Assembly: GCF_006715565.1 (NCBI RefSeq)
Contig: NZ_VFNL01000001.1
Location: forward strand, 930,001 to 994,000
Direction of reading: 5' to 3'
Length of the DNA stretch: 64,000 nt
From: Microbacterium sp. SLBN-154
Lineage (GTDB): Bacteria; Actinomycetota; Actinomycetes; Actinomycetales; Microbacteriaceae
Every line of letters begins with the position of its first letter. Positions within the stretch are counted from its first letter, which is position 1. Shown one piece after another: positions 44,890-51,298 of this stretch. A model generated the notes under the pieces. That model did no database searches. It had not been told where the DNA came from and saw only the letters and a list, made by a program, of their open reading frames with translations. A program made the position numbers and the translations under genes.

Positions 44890-44993
44890 ACATCTCGTTA
44901 CAGCGGGCGATTCGATTGGCGGCGCTGTCGGAGGCGGGAGCACAATGACGAAGGCCTGCGACACCCGAAGCTGCGGGCGAAGTGAGGAGACCC

Positions 44994-45296
44994 ATGTCCG
45001 ACGTCGATGAGCCGCCTCGGCGGCGGCGAACCTCGGCCTCGTCGCGCTCGTCGGCCGAAGCACCGGACGGCGCGACCGCGGTCTACCGCCGGAAGAAGCT
45101 GGGGGCCGTCGACGCGACCCCGAAGATCATCGCCGAGTACCACGGCATGCGCGGGTGGGAGCCGGTGAAGGATCAGCGACTCGACCCCGACACGGCGCGC
45201 TCTCTTCTCGCGCTCGGTGTGTCGCAGGTGCGGATCCGGCGGGCGTTCTCGACCGTCGAGGTCACCCTCCGCCGCTACCTCGGACCCGCCTCGTGA
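44994..45296 (+). CDS. Small basic protein of unknown function
   Basis: The 100-residue protein has an Arg/Ser-rich disordered N-terminal third and a compact C-terminal 55 residues (PKIIAEYHGMRGWEPVKDQR and DPDTARSLLALGVSQVRIRR). I do not recognise a family. GAGGAG lies 8 nt before the ATG. The gene overlaps the PPOX-type gene by 4 bp (GTGA), which suggests co-translation and a shared process. The basic helices could contact nucleic acid, but there is no named DNA-binding motif. Confidence 0.6.
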   Translation: MSDVDEPPRRRRTSASSRSSAEAPDGATAVYRRKKLGAVDATPKIIAEYHGMRGWEPVKDQRLDPDTARSLLALGVSQVRIRRAFSTVEVTLRRYLGPAS

Positions 45297-45676
45297 GCCT
45301 CAGCCCCGAGGGTGAGCGGTTCGTCGCCGACCGGCACCTCGCCACCCTGTCCACCATCGCGCCGCACGGCGGGATCCACGTCGTGGCGGTGGGATTCACC
45401 TTCGTCGACGGCGTGGTGCGCGTGATCACCACCGAAGGGACGCAGAAGGTGCGCAACGTCGAGCGCGACGCCCGTGCCACGGTCGCCCAGGTCGAGGGCG
45501 CGCGATGGCTGAGCATCGCCGGCACCGCGCGCATCGAACGCGACCTCGACGCGGTGCGATGGGCCGAGCGTCTTTATGCCGAGCGCTACCGGACACCCCG
45601 GGAGAACCCGCGGCGCGTGGTCATCCGCATCGATCCCGACCGGTTCCTCGCCTCGTCGGGGCTCCTGTCCCGCTGA
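45293..45676 (+). CDS. PPOX-class flavin/F420-dependent oxidoreductase
   Basis: The 127-residue protein has the split-barrel fold of the pyridoxamine-phosphate-oxidase-like superfamily: HLATLSTIAPHGGIHVVAVGF, the strand VVRVITTEGTQKVRNVERD, and ARATVAQVEG with WLSIAGTARIERD. Actinobacterial members of this size usually use F420 or FMN to reduce small molecules; the substrate cannot be told. It starts on a GTG that overlaps the stop of the upstream small gene. Confidence 0.85.
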   Translation: MSLSPEGERFVADRHLATLSTIAPHGGIHVVAVGFTFVDGVVRVITTEGTQKVRNVERDARATVAQVEGARWLSIAGTARIERDLDAVRWAERLYAERYRTPRENPRRVVIRIDPDRFLASSGLLSR

Positions 45677-45758
45677 TCCCGCAGCGCACGGCGGGCGCCA
45701 CTGGGCGGTGTCGGCGCGCAGGAGTACCCTGTGGTCATCGGCCGGAGAGAGGACTCCC

Positions 45759-46037
45759 ATGGCCGAAGGATGGAACCCGATCCTCGCCGCGGTCGAGGGC
45801 CCGACCGGAACGTGGCGGATGGTCGATCCGGCCGGTGACGAGTACGGAACGGTGGAGATTCGACGGGTGATGAACGGCGCGGACGTGCGGTACCGGGCGA
45901 TGTATCGCGGCGAGATCCTGGGGTGGTCGACCACCCTGCGACTGGCGTGCGAGCAGATCCACCGCGCCTATCTGCGCGCCCATGGGCCCGGCGGCGGCGC
46001 GATCGCCGACTGGGGCCGGCGTCCGGTGGCGCGATGA
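45759..46037 (+). CDS. Small conserved-looking protein of unknown function
   Basis: The 92-residue protein starts with an ATG behind GAGAGGACT. It reads as a small alpha/beta domain (TWRMVDPAGDEYGTVEIRRV, then YRAMYRGEILGWSTTLRLAC and EQIHRAYLRAH). No family is recognised. Its stop overlaps the zinc-ribbon gene start by 4 bp (ATGA), so the two are probably translated together. Confidence 0.6.
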   Translation: MAEGWNPILAAVEGPTGTWRMVDPAGDEYGTVEIRRVMNGADVRYRAMYRGEILGWSTTLRLACEQIHRAYLRAHGPGGGAIADWGRRPVAR

Positions 46038-46264
46038 CCGCTCACGACGACCTGGACGGTTTCGACGCCCTGGCCCAGCCGGCGTGTCCGGAATGCGGCA
46101 CCGTGCTCCGCGACATCCGTCGGGGGTACCGCTGTCCGACGTGCGAACTGGTGTTCCTCCCCGACCTCGCCCCGCAGGCGACCGGGCCCGCCCCGCAGGT
46201 GAGGGAGGACGCTCAGCTGATGCGGCCGACGTCCACCGACACCGTGGCGCCGTCCGGAAGCTGA
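46034..46264 (+). CDS. Small zinc-ribbon protein
   Basis: The 76-residue protein has one zinc ribbon made of CPECG and CPTC (residues about 19-40), with acidic and Pro/Ala-rich flanks. Such ribbons bind nucleic acids or proteins; no specific role can be given. The last 52 bp run antisense to the end of the minus-strand gene that ends at 46213, so the two coding regions overlap tail to tail. Confidence 0.6.
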   Translation: MTAHDDLDGFDALAQPACPECGTVLRDIRRGYRCPTCELVFLPDLAPQATGPAPQVREDAQLMRPTSTDTVAPSGS

Positions 46265-46524
46265 TCCAGCAGCGCGTCGGCCACGCCCCGCGCGACGTCC
46301 GCGGCGCTCGCCGCCCGGTCGACCGCGATCCGCGTCGACACCGACACCAGGTCGCCCGCGGCCTCGACGACGACCTCGGGCGGCGGCACCACCGCGCCCC
46401 GCAGGGCCGCGGTGGCCATGTCGGCGACCTGGGCGAGAGCGGGCCTCGGCGAGTAGGCGTCGGTCACGCCCGCGACACCGCGGACGATCGGCGACAGCCC
46501 GGAGCTGGTGAGGGGTGTGCTCAT
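46213..46524 (-). CDS. Asp23-cluster accessory protein of unknown function
   Basis: The 103-residue protein resembles in pattern the beta-alpha-beta core of Asp23/Gls24 proteins (VSVSTRIAVDRAASAADVAR, then VADALLDQLPDGATVSVDVG), which have similar strand-helix-strand repeats. It overlaps the upstream Asp23-type gene by 4 bp and is the third gene of the sigma factor operon. Probably an envelope-stress-associated protein. Its 3' end overlaps the convergent zinc-ribbon gene. Confidence 0.65.
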   Translation of the reverse strand: MSTPLTSSGLSPIVRGVAGVTDAYSPRPALAQVADMATAALRGAVVPPPEVVVEAAGDLVSVSTRIAVDRAASAADVARGVADALLDQLPDGATVSVDVGRIS

Positions 46525-47111
46525 CGCTTCTCCTTCGAGGAACGGCTCCCGTGCACATCCTCCACCGTGACGTTCACGGCGGCGACGTTGAGCTCGGTGT
46601 GGCGGGTGAGGGCGTCGTAGACGAGGGAGCGGAGGGTGCCCGCCACGGTGGCGAACGGCTCACCGTAGGCCACCGAGGCGCTGATGTTGATCTCCACGGG
46701 GGCGCCGGGGATCTCGGCGTCGCCGACGATCTGCGTGCGGCCCACCACCACGCCGTCCAGGGCGTCGCCGGTGGCTCGCAGCAGCGTGCGCACCGCGCCC
46801 TCCGAGACGGTGATCTTCACTCGCGGATCGGGATGGTGGATGGGGAAGCTGCGACCGGACGTCAGCTCCGCCTGGATGGTGGCGAAGAGGGCGTCGAACC
46901 AGCTGTCGGAGGGTGGGGGAAGGCGGGTGGCGTCGTCGGCGACGAGGTCGCGCGAGAGCGCCCCGACCCTGGCGAGTGCGTCGAGGGCGTTCAGGCACTC
47001 GGGACACGTCTCGATGTCGGCGTCGTACGGCGCGCGGCCGGCATCGAGGTACTCGCTCAGTTCCTCGATGGTCTTCCCGCAGTCGAGAACCACCCGATCG
47101 TCCTCGCTCAT
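46521..47111 (-). CDS. Asp23/Gls24 protein with anti-sigma-like N-terminal zinc motif
   Basis: The 196-residue protein combines two parts. Residues about 8-60 follow the zinc-binding anti-sigma pattern (LDCGKTIEELSEYLDAG, then ETCPECLNALDALARV), except that the usual His before CxxC is missing. Residues about 95-185 are an Asp23/Gls24 domain (RVKITVSEGAVRTLLRATGD, INISASVAYGEPFATVAGTL). It lies directly behind the ECF sigma gene with a 4-bp overlap, the normal place for an anti-sigma factor. The ATG at 47111 is preferred to the one at 47117 because GGAGGG lies 6 nt upstream of it. Confidence 0.8.
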   Translation of the reverse strand: MSEDDRVVLDCGKTIEELSEYLDAGRAPYDADIETCPECLNALDALARVGALSRDLVADDATRLPPPSDSWFDALFATIQAELTSGRSFPIHHPDPRVKITVSEGAVRTLLRATGDALDGVVVGRTQIVGDAEIPGAPVEINISASVAYGEPFATVAGTLRSLVYDALTRHTELNVAAVNVTVEDVHGSRSSKEKR

Positions 47112-47659
47112 CGCCATCCCTCCATCTGCGCGGTGATCCGCGCTCTCGCGCGGGCGAGGGTGCCCCGCACGGTGCTCACCGGCATCTGCATCTCATCGGC
47201 GATCTCGTCGTAGCTGAGCTCGGCGACCTCACGCAGTAGCCAACATCGTCGCTGATCGGAGGGCAGCGTGTCGAGCGCGGCCGACAGCGCCGACAGCTGC
47301 GCGTGCCGCATCGCGACGTTCTCAGGCTGGGTGTCGGCGGCGTGCGGAGCGTCGAAATCGGCGATGTCGGCGTCTTTGGGACGCCGCCTCAGAAAGGCGG
47401 ATGCTTCGCGGCTGGCGATCCGCATGAGCCACGCTCGCACGGCGGAGGGATCGCGCAGGCTCGGCAGCTGGCGCCAGGCGGTGACGAACGCCTCCTGCAC
47501 CACGTCGTCGGCCTCGCTGCGGGATCCCACCATCCGGATGACGTAGGCGCGCATGAGGCCCGAGTGGCGCCGAACCAGTTCGCCGAAGGCGACGGTGTCC
47601 TGATCCAGCGACCGCGCGACGAGCATCGCGTCGGACACCTCGACCAGCGCTTGGCTCAC
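47108..47659 (-). CDS. ECF-type RNA polymerase sigma factor
   Basis: The 183-residue protein has region 2 (FGELVRRHSGLMRAYVIRMV, SEADDVVQEAFVTAWRQL) and region 4 (LDTLPSDQRRCWLLREVAEL, SYDEIADEMQMPVSTVRGTL). Such sigma factors direct RNA polymerase to envelope or oxidative stress promoters. The GTG start follows GAGAGGTCGCT. The next genes are the anti-sigma-like/Asp23 fusion and a small accessory gene; upstream, in the opposite direction, is the main Asp23 cluster, a possible target. Confidence 0.92.
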   Translation of the reverse strand: MSQALVEVSDAMLVARSLDQDTVAFGELVRRHSGLMRAYVIRMVGSRSEADDVVQEAFVTAWRQLPSLRDPSAVRAWLMRIASREASAFLRRRPKDADIADFDAPHAADTQPENVAMRHAQLSALSAALDTLPSDQRRCWLLREVAELSYDEIADEMQMPVSTVRGTLARARARITAQMEGWR

Positions 47660-47805
47660 AGCGACCTCTCAGGAAAAACCGGCGATGAATTCGTGACGAA
47701 TCCGGTGCGACGACCCTCTTATCTCTGAAGCGAACGTACTGCTTCGGTGCGGAGACACACGCTCTTGCGCACCCCCGAACGATCAGATAGTGAAAGGACT
47801 TCCTC

Positions 47806-48285
47806 ATGGCCACTTCGGACCAGAACCCCACCGCCCCCTCCGCGTCCAAGGTCGCTCCGCGGGTCGACCGTTCCGCGTCGAGCTCGCTGACCGGTGCAGA
47901 CGGCGCCGCCGGCGGCCGCACGGTGATCGCCGACAACGTGGTCGCCAAGGTGGCCGGCATCGCCGCACGTGAGGTCGCGGGCGTGTACGCGCTCGGCGGT
48001 GGTGCGTCGCGCGCCTTCGGTGCTCTGCGCGACGCGATCAACGCCACCGACCTCACGCAGGGCGTGAAGGTCGAGGTGGGCGAGACCCAGGCTGCCGCCG
48101 ACCTCACCATCGTGGTGGAGTACCCGGCGCCCATCCAGGAGGTCGCCTCCAACGTCCGCACTGCGGTCGCCGGCGCCATCACGCGCCTGGTCGGACTCGA
48201 GGTCGTCGAGGTCAACGTCGAGGTCAACGACGTGCACCTGCCCGGTGACGACGACGACACCACCGAGGAGTCGCGCGTCGCATGA
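47806..48285 (+). CDS. Asp23/Gls24 family envelope stress protein
   Basis: The 159-residue protein has a disordered N-terminus and a full Asp23/Gls24 domain from about residue 40: RTVIADNVVAKVAGIAAREV, AGVYALGG, VEVGETQAAADLTIVVEYPA and AGAITRLVGLEVVEVNVEVN. In staphylococci Asp23 lines the inner membrane through the anchor AmaP and helps to maintain the envelope. It starts 9 nt after AAAGGA. It is divergent from the sigma factor gene with 146 bp between them, which contain an imperfect GAAGC/GCTTC inverted repeat, and it overlaps the next gene by 4 bp. Confidence 0.9.
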   Translation: MATSDQNPTAPSASKVAPRVDRSASSSLTGADGAAGGRTVIADNVVAKVAGIAAREVAGVYALGGGASRAFGALRDAINATDLTQGVKVEVGETQAAADLTIVVEYPAPIQEVASNVRTAVAGAITRLVGLEVVEVNVEVNDVHLPGDDDDTTEESRVA

Positions 48286-48470
48286 GTGCCACGATGACCG
48301 GAGTGCTCGTCGGGGCGGTGCTCGCCTTCGCCGCTCTCCTGTTCGGGTTCTGGGGATTCCTCCTCGTCGCTTTGTTCATGGCGATCGGCGCGGGTGTCGC
48401 ACGCGTGGCCTCGGGCCAGCTCGACCTGCGCGCCGTGGCCGGAGCCTTCAGCGGGAGGCGGACGTCATGA
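48282..48470 (+). CDS. Small membrane protein of the Asp23 cluster
   Basis: The 62-residue protein is mainly two adjacent membrane helices (VLVGAVLAFAALLFGFWGFL and LVALFMAIGAGVA) with a short basic tail, like the DUF2273-type small proteins that accompany Asp23 genes. It probably helps to anchor or organise the Asp23 layer. Both ends overlap neighbours by 4 bp (ATGA), so translation is coupled. Confidence 0.75.
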   Translation: MSATMTGVLVGAVLAFAALLFGFWGFLLVALFMAIGAGVARVASGQLDLRAVAGAFSGRRTS

Positions 48471-48850
48471 CCCTGACCGACTCGGTGGGACAGGCGGGGG
48501 GCGGCCCTCAGGCGGTCGCCCCCGCCGGCCGGGTCGACGTCACGGAGCGCGTCTTCACCAAGGTGGTACGGGCGGCCTCCGCCGAACTGATCGGGATCGA
48601 ACGCGATGCCCTCAGGGTGGAGGTCGCCGGATACCGCGGCGGTCTGGCCGTGCGCCTGGCGACGCCCCTCCCTGTCCCCCCTCTCGATGATCCCGACGCC
48701 GTCCGGGCCATGCCCGGCGTGATCGAGCGCAGCAGGGCTCTCCAGGAGCAGCTGCAGCAGCGTCTGTCACGCCTCGTCGGCCGGGACATCACACGCATCG
48801 ACATCACGGTCACCGGAGCGGTGACCCCCGAACGAAGGAGAGTGAGATGA
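48467..48850 (+). CDS. Asp23-related protein
   Basis: The 127-residue protein is built like a divergent Asp23/Gls24 domain: VDVTERVFTKVVRAASAELI, EVAGYRGGLAVRLATPLPVP and the closing LVGRDITRIDITVTG. It lacks the glycine-rich GVYALGG segment. It overlaps the flanking genes by 4 bp on each side. A soluble partner in the envelope-stress layer is inferred. Confidence 0.7.
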   Translation: MTLTDSVGQAGGGPQAVAPAGRVDVTERVFTKVVRAASAELIGIERDALRVEVAGYRGGLAVRLATPLPVPPLDDPDAVRAMPGVIERSRALQEQLQQRLSRLVGRDITRIDITVTGAVTPERRRVR

Positions 48851-49437
48851 CCGATCGGGCGCTTTCGCGCGTCGTGCGTCGCGAGACGCACTCGCCGCGC
48901 ACTGTGGCGATGTTCGTCGCGGTCATCCTGCTGATCCTCGCCCTCATCTATCTCGGTGTGGAACTGGTGCTGTCGCTGCTCGCGCAGCCGGCACTGGTGG
49001 CCGCACCGGGGGTGATCGCGCAGTGGCTGGTGGCCCTTCCCGGCGACCAGCCCATCCCGCTGGTCATCGTCGGCGGCGTCATCGTGGCCATCCTCGGCAT
49101 CGTGTTCGTCATCCTGGCGGTGACCCCCGGTCGGCTGTCCAAGCACGAGCTCGCCTTCGACGGTTCCGAGCGTGCCGTCGTCGTCGACAACGGCGTGATC
49201 GCCGCGGCGGTCGCCCAGAAGGTCAGCGCCGAGTCCGGCGTCGCCCGCGACCGGGTGACCGTCGGCGTCGCGCATCGCACGGTCGACGTGACCGTTCGTT
49301 CCGATCCCGGGGTGGAGCTCGACCGCGAGAGCGTTCGCCGTGCCGCCGCTGAAGCGCTGGACGCCTACCGCCTGGTGCCCCGGGTCACGGTCCGGGCGCG
49401 CATCGCGCAGGCCCGACAGGAGGACGATTTCCGATGA
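48847..49437 (+). CDS. DUF6286-like membrane protein of the Asp23 cluster
   Basis: The 196-residue protein has two membrane helices (about residues 20-45 and 72-97) and a cytoplasmic C-terminal domain of Asp23-like topology (RAVVVDNGVIAAAVAQKVSA, VTVGVAHRTVDVTVRSDPG). This arrangement matches the DUF6286 proteins of actinobacterial Asp23 loci. It overlaps its neighbours by 4 bp and probably tethers the Asp23 proteins to the membrane. Confidence 0.75.
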   Translation: MTDRALSRVVRRETHSPRTVAMFVAVILLILALIYLGVELVLSLLAQPALVAAPGVIAQWLVALPGDQPIPLVIVGGVIVAILGIVFVILAVTPGRLSKHELAFDGSERAVVVDNGVIAAAVAQKVSAESGVARDRVTVGVAHRTVDVTVRSDPGVELDRESVRRAAAEALDAYRLVPRVTVRARIAQARQEDDFR

Positions 49438-50048
49438 ACGACACCAATCGCGTTCTGAACCGCATCGTGCTGTTCGTGGTGGGCCTCGTGCTCGTCGCCC
49501 TGGGTGCCGTGGCCGTCCTCGCCACCGCGTGGAACCCTGCGCGGGACGCGTGGTCGGCGGCGACCGAGGCCGGAGACACCTGGCTCGCAGGCGCGGCGGA
49601 GGCCACGACCATCGGGGCCACCACCGCGTCGTGGGTCGCGATCGGCGCCGTGGTGCTGATCGTCTTCGCCATCGCGCTGCTGATCGTCCTCCTCACCCGG
49701 GTGGGCGGCGGACGCTCCCGCGTGGTGGTGCGGTCGGCGGCCTCGGAAACGCCTCTGGGCCGGGTGGTCGTTCGTGAGGGCTTCGCCTCTGACGCCCTGA
49801 AGAACGCCCTGTCCACTCGGCCCGACGTCCTGTCGGTGTCGGTGTCGGCCTCCGACGTCCGTCGGCAGCCCGTCATGCACGTGGCGGTCACGCCCCGCCA
49901 GAACACCGATCCCCGCTCTCTCGCGGAGGACGTCGATCGGCTCGTGACGAATCTCGCCGTCGTCACCGGTCAGCAGATCCCGACCTACATCTCGGTGCAC
50001 TCGGGGCTGCGCGCCAAGCTCGCTGCGGACCACCGCCGACTCGCCTGA
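49434..50048 (+). CDS. AmaP-like alkaline shock response membrane anchor
   Basis: The 204-residue protein has two N-terminal membrane helices (about 10-30 and 60-86) and a cytoplasmic domain (VVVREGFASDALKNALSTRP, VLSVSVSASDVRRQPVMHVA). It resembles AmaP, the anchor that recruits Asp23 in staphylococci. It is the last of five overlapping genes of the cluster; the CsbD genes follow after 59 bp. Confidence 0.8.
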   Translation: MNDTNRVLNRIVLFVVGLVLVALGAVAVLATAWNPARDAWSAATEAGDTWLAGAAEATTIGATTASWVAIGAVVLIVFAIALLIVLLTRVGGGRSRVVVRSAASETPLGRVVVREGFASDALKNALSTRPDVLSVSVSASDVRRQPVMHVAVTPRQNTDPRSLAEDVDRLVTNLAVVTGQQIPTYISVHSGLRAKLAADHRRLA

Positions 50049-50107
50049 GCCGGCCCCGCCACTTTCCTTCCCGTCCGAAGAAGAACCCACACAGAAAGGA
50101 GACCCCC

Positions 50108-50281
50108 ATGGGACTCGACGACAAGATCAAGAACGCCGCGCAGGAGATCGCCGGCAAGGCCAAGGAGGCCATCGGCAACGCCACCGACAACGACAAGCTC
50201 GTTGCCGAGGGCAAGGCCGATCAGTCCAAGGCGAACATCAAGCAGGCCGGCGAGGACGTCAAGGACGCCTTCAAGAAGTGA
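50108..50281 (+). CDS. CsbD family stress protein (copy 1)
   Basis: The 57-residue protein is a typical CsbD-like protein: MGLDDKIKNAAQEIAGKAKE, then ATDNDKLVAEGKADQ and KQAGEDVKDAFKK. CsbD proteins are made under general stress in many bacteria and have no known reaction. AAAGGAGA precedes the ATG. It is followed by a strong hairpin and a near-copy of itself. Confidence 0.9.
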   Translation: MGLDDKIKNAAQEIAGKAKEAIGNATDNDKLVAEGKADQSKANIKQAGEDVKDAFKK

Positions 50282-50292
50282 CCCGGCCCCTC

Positions 50293-50328
50293 GAACGCCC
50301 CGACCGTCCCACAGCGGTCGGGGCGTTC
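50293..50328 (+). terminator. Terminator after first CsbD gene
   Basis: A perfect 14-bp stem (50293-50306 with 50315-50328) and 8-nt loop lie 11 bp after the stop. No T-tract follows. Confidence 0.75.
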
Positions 50329-50430
50329 ACCTTCGCGTGGTGTAACGCACCCGCGACGGCTTTGCAAGGCCCTTCTCTTACGCGCCGGTCGGCGTAACGT
50401 CGAGGGCAGCCGATCGAAAGGAGAACCATC

Positions 50431-50601
50431 ATGGGACTCGACGACAAGATCAAGAACACCGCCGAAGAAGCCACGGGCAAGGCCAAGGAGGCCTTCGGCA
50501 AGGCCACCGACAACGAGCGACTCGAGGCAGAAGGCGAGCGCGACCAGACGAAGGCCAACGTCAAGCAGGCCGGCGAGAACGTCAAGGACGCCTTCAAGTA
50601 A
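50431..50601 (+). CDS. CsbD family stress protein (copy 2)
   Basis: The 56-residue protein shares its first nine residues (MGLDDKIKN) and most of its sequence with the CsbD protein 323 bp upstream, differing mainly in the middle (NERLEAEGERDQTKANV). It is a local duplication. GAAAGGAGAA precedes the ATG. The 100 bp between the first terminator and this gene probably contain its own promoter; TTGCAA at 50362-50367 is a possible -35 but no clear -10 follows. Confidence 0.9.
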   Translation: MGLDDKIKNTAEEATGKAKEAFGKATDNERLEAEGERDQTKANVKQAGENVKDAFK

Positions 50602-50617
50602 GGCCTCCTCGCAACAC

Positions 50618-50660
50618 CGACGCAGCCCTGGCATCCTCCGTGGATGCCAGGGCTGCGTCG
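50618..50660. terminator. Bidirectional terminator between CsbD and MarR genes
   Basis: A perfect 19-bp stem (50618-50636 with 50642-50660) around a TCCGT loop lies between the convergent CsbD and MarR stops. Confidence 0.85.
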
Positions 50661-50667
50661 CGTCTGG

Positions 50668-51213
50668 TCAGTCGATCGGGTACTGACTCGGTGACCCGGG
50701 GGCGCCCTGGAGGGCGGCGTCGCTGCGGATCCGCGCGAGCATGCCCCGCAGCACCTCGTTGAGGGCTGCGACCTCGGTCGCGCCGAGCCCCTCGGTGATG
50801 ATCTCCTGTCCGCGCATCGACACGGGCAGCATCTTGTCGTGCATCTCCGCGCCGGCGCGGGTGAGGTAGAGAGGCCGCGACCCACGGGGCCCGTCGCTGA
50901 GGACGATGAGCTTGCGCAGCTGCAGCCTCGTCACCGAGCGCGACACGACGGACTTGTTCATCCCCAGGAACTCGCACACCTCGGTCGCCGACATGCCCGG
51001 CCGCATCGACAGTGCGGAGATGACCCGCCACTCGTTCGTGCCGAGCTTGAACTGCCGCCGCAGCTCATGGGACTCACGGTAGACCAGCGCGTTGGAGAGC
51101 AGGGCGAGGAGGCGCGGGGTGAACTCGTCGGGGTCGATGACCGTCTCGAGCGGATCGGCGACGATGTCGCCGGTCACCGCCGCATCGGTGTCGGCGAGCG
51201 GAGCGGAGGTCAT
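50668..51213 (-). CDS. MarR family transcriptional regulator
   Basis: The 181-residue protein has the MarR winged helix: NEWRVISALSMRPGMSATEV, FLGMNKSVVSRSVTRLQLRK as the recognition helix, and the wing DGPRGSRPLYLTRAG. It lies 85 bp behind the aldehyde dehydrogenase gene on the same strand and is likely to regulate it; a TTTAC/GTAAA dyad overlaps the -35 of the dehydrogenase promoter. AAGGGACC precedes the ATG. MarR proteins often respond to aromatic or aldehyde ligands, but the effector is unknown here. Confidence 0.9.
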   Translation of the reverse strand: MTSAPLADTDAAVTGDIVADPLETVIDPDEFTPRLLALLSNALVYRESHELRRQFKLGTNEWRVISALSMRPGMSATEVCEFLGMNKSVVSRSVTRLQLRKLIVLSDGPRGSRPLYLTRAGAEMHDKMLPVSMRGQEIITEGLGATEVAALNEVLRGMLARIRSDAALQGAPGSPSQYPID

Positions 51214-51298
51214 CGGGGGTCCCTTCGTCGGCGCCGGAGCGCGGGGGTCGTACGCGACGGGATCCGGTCCTCGCGGACCGGATCCCGCTGCGTGTCGA

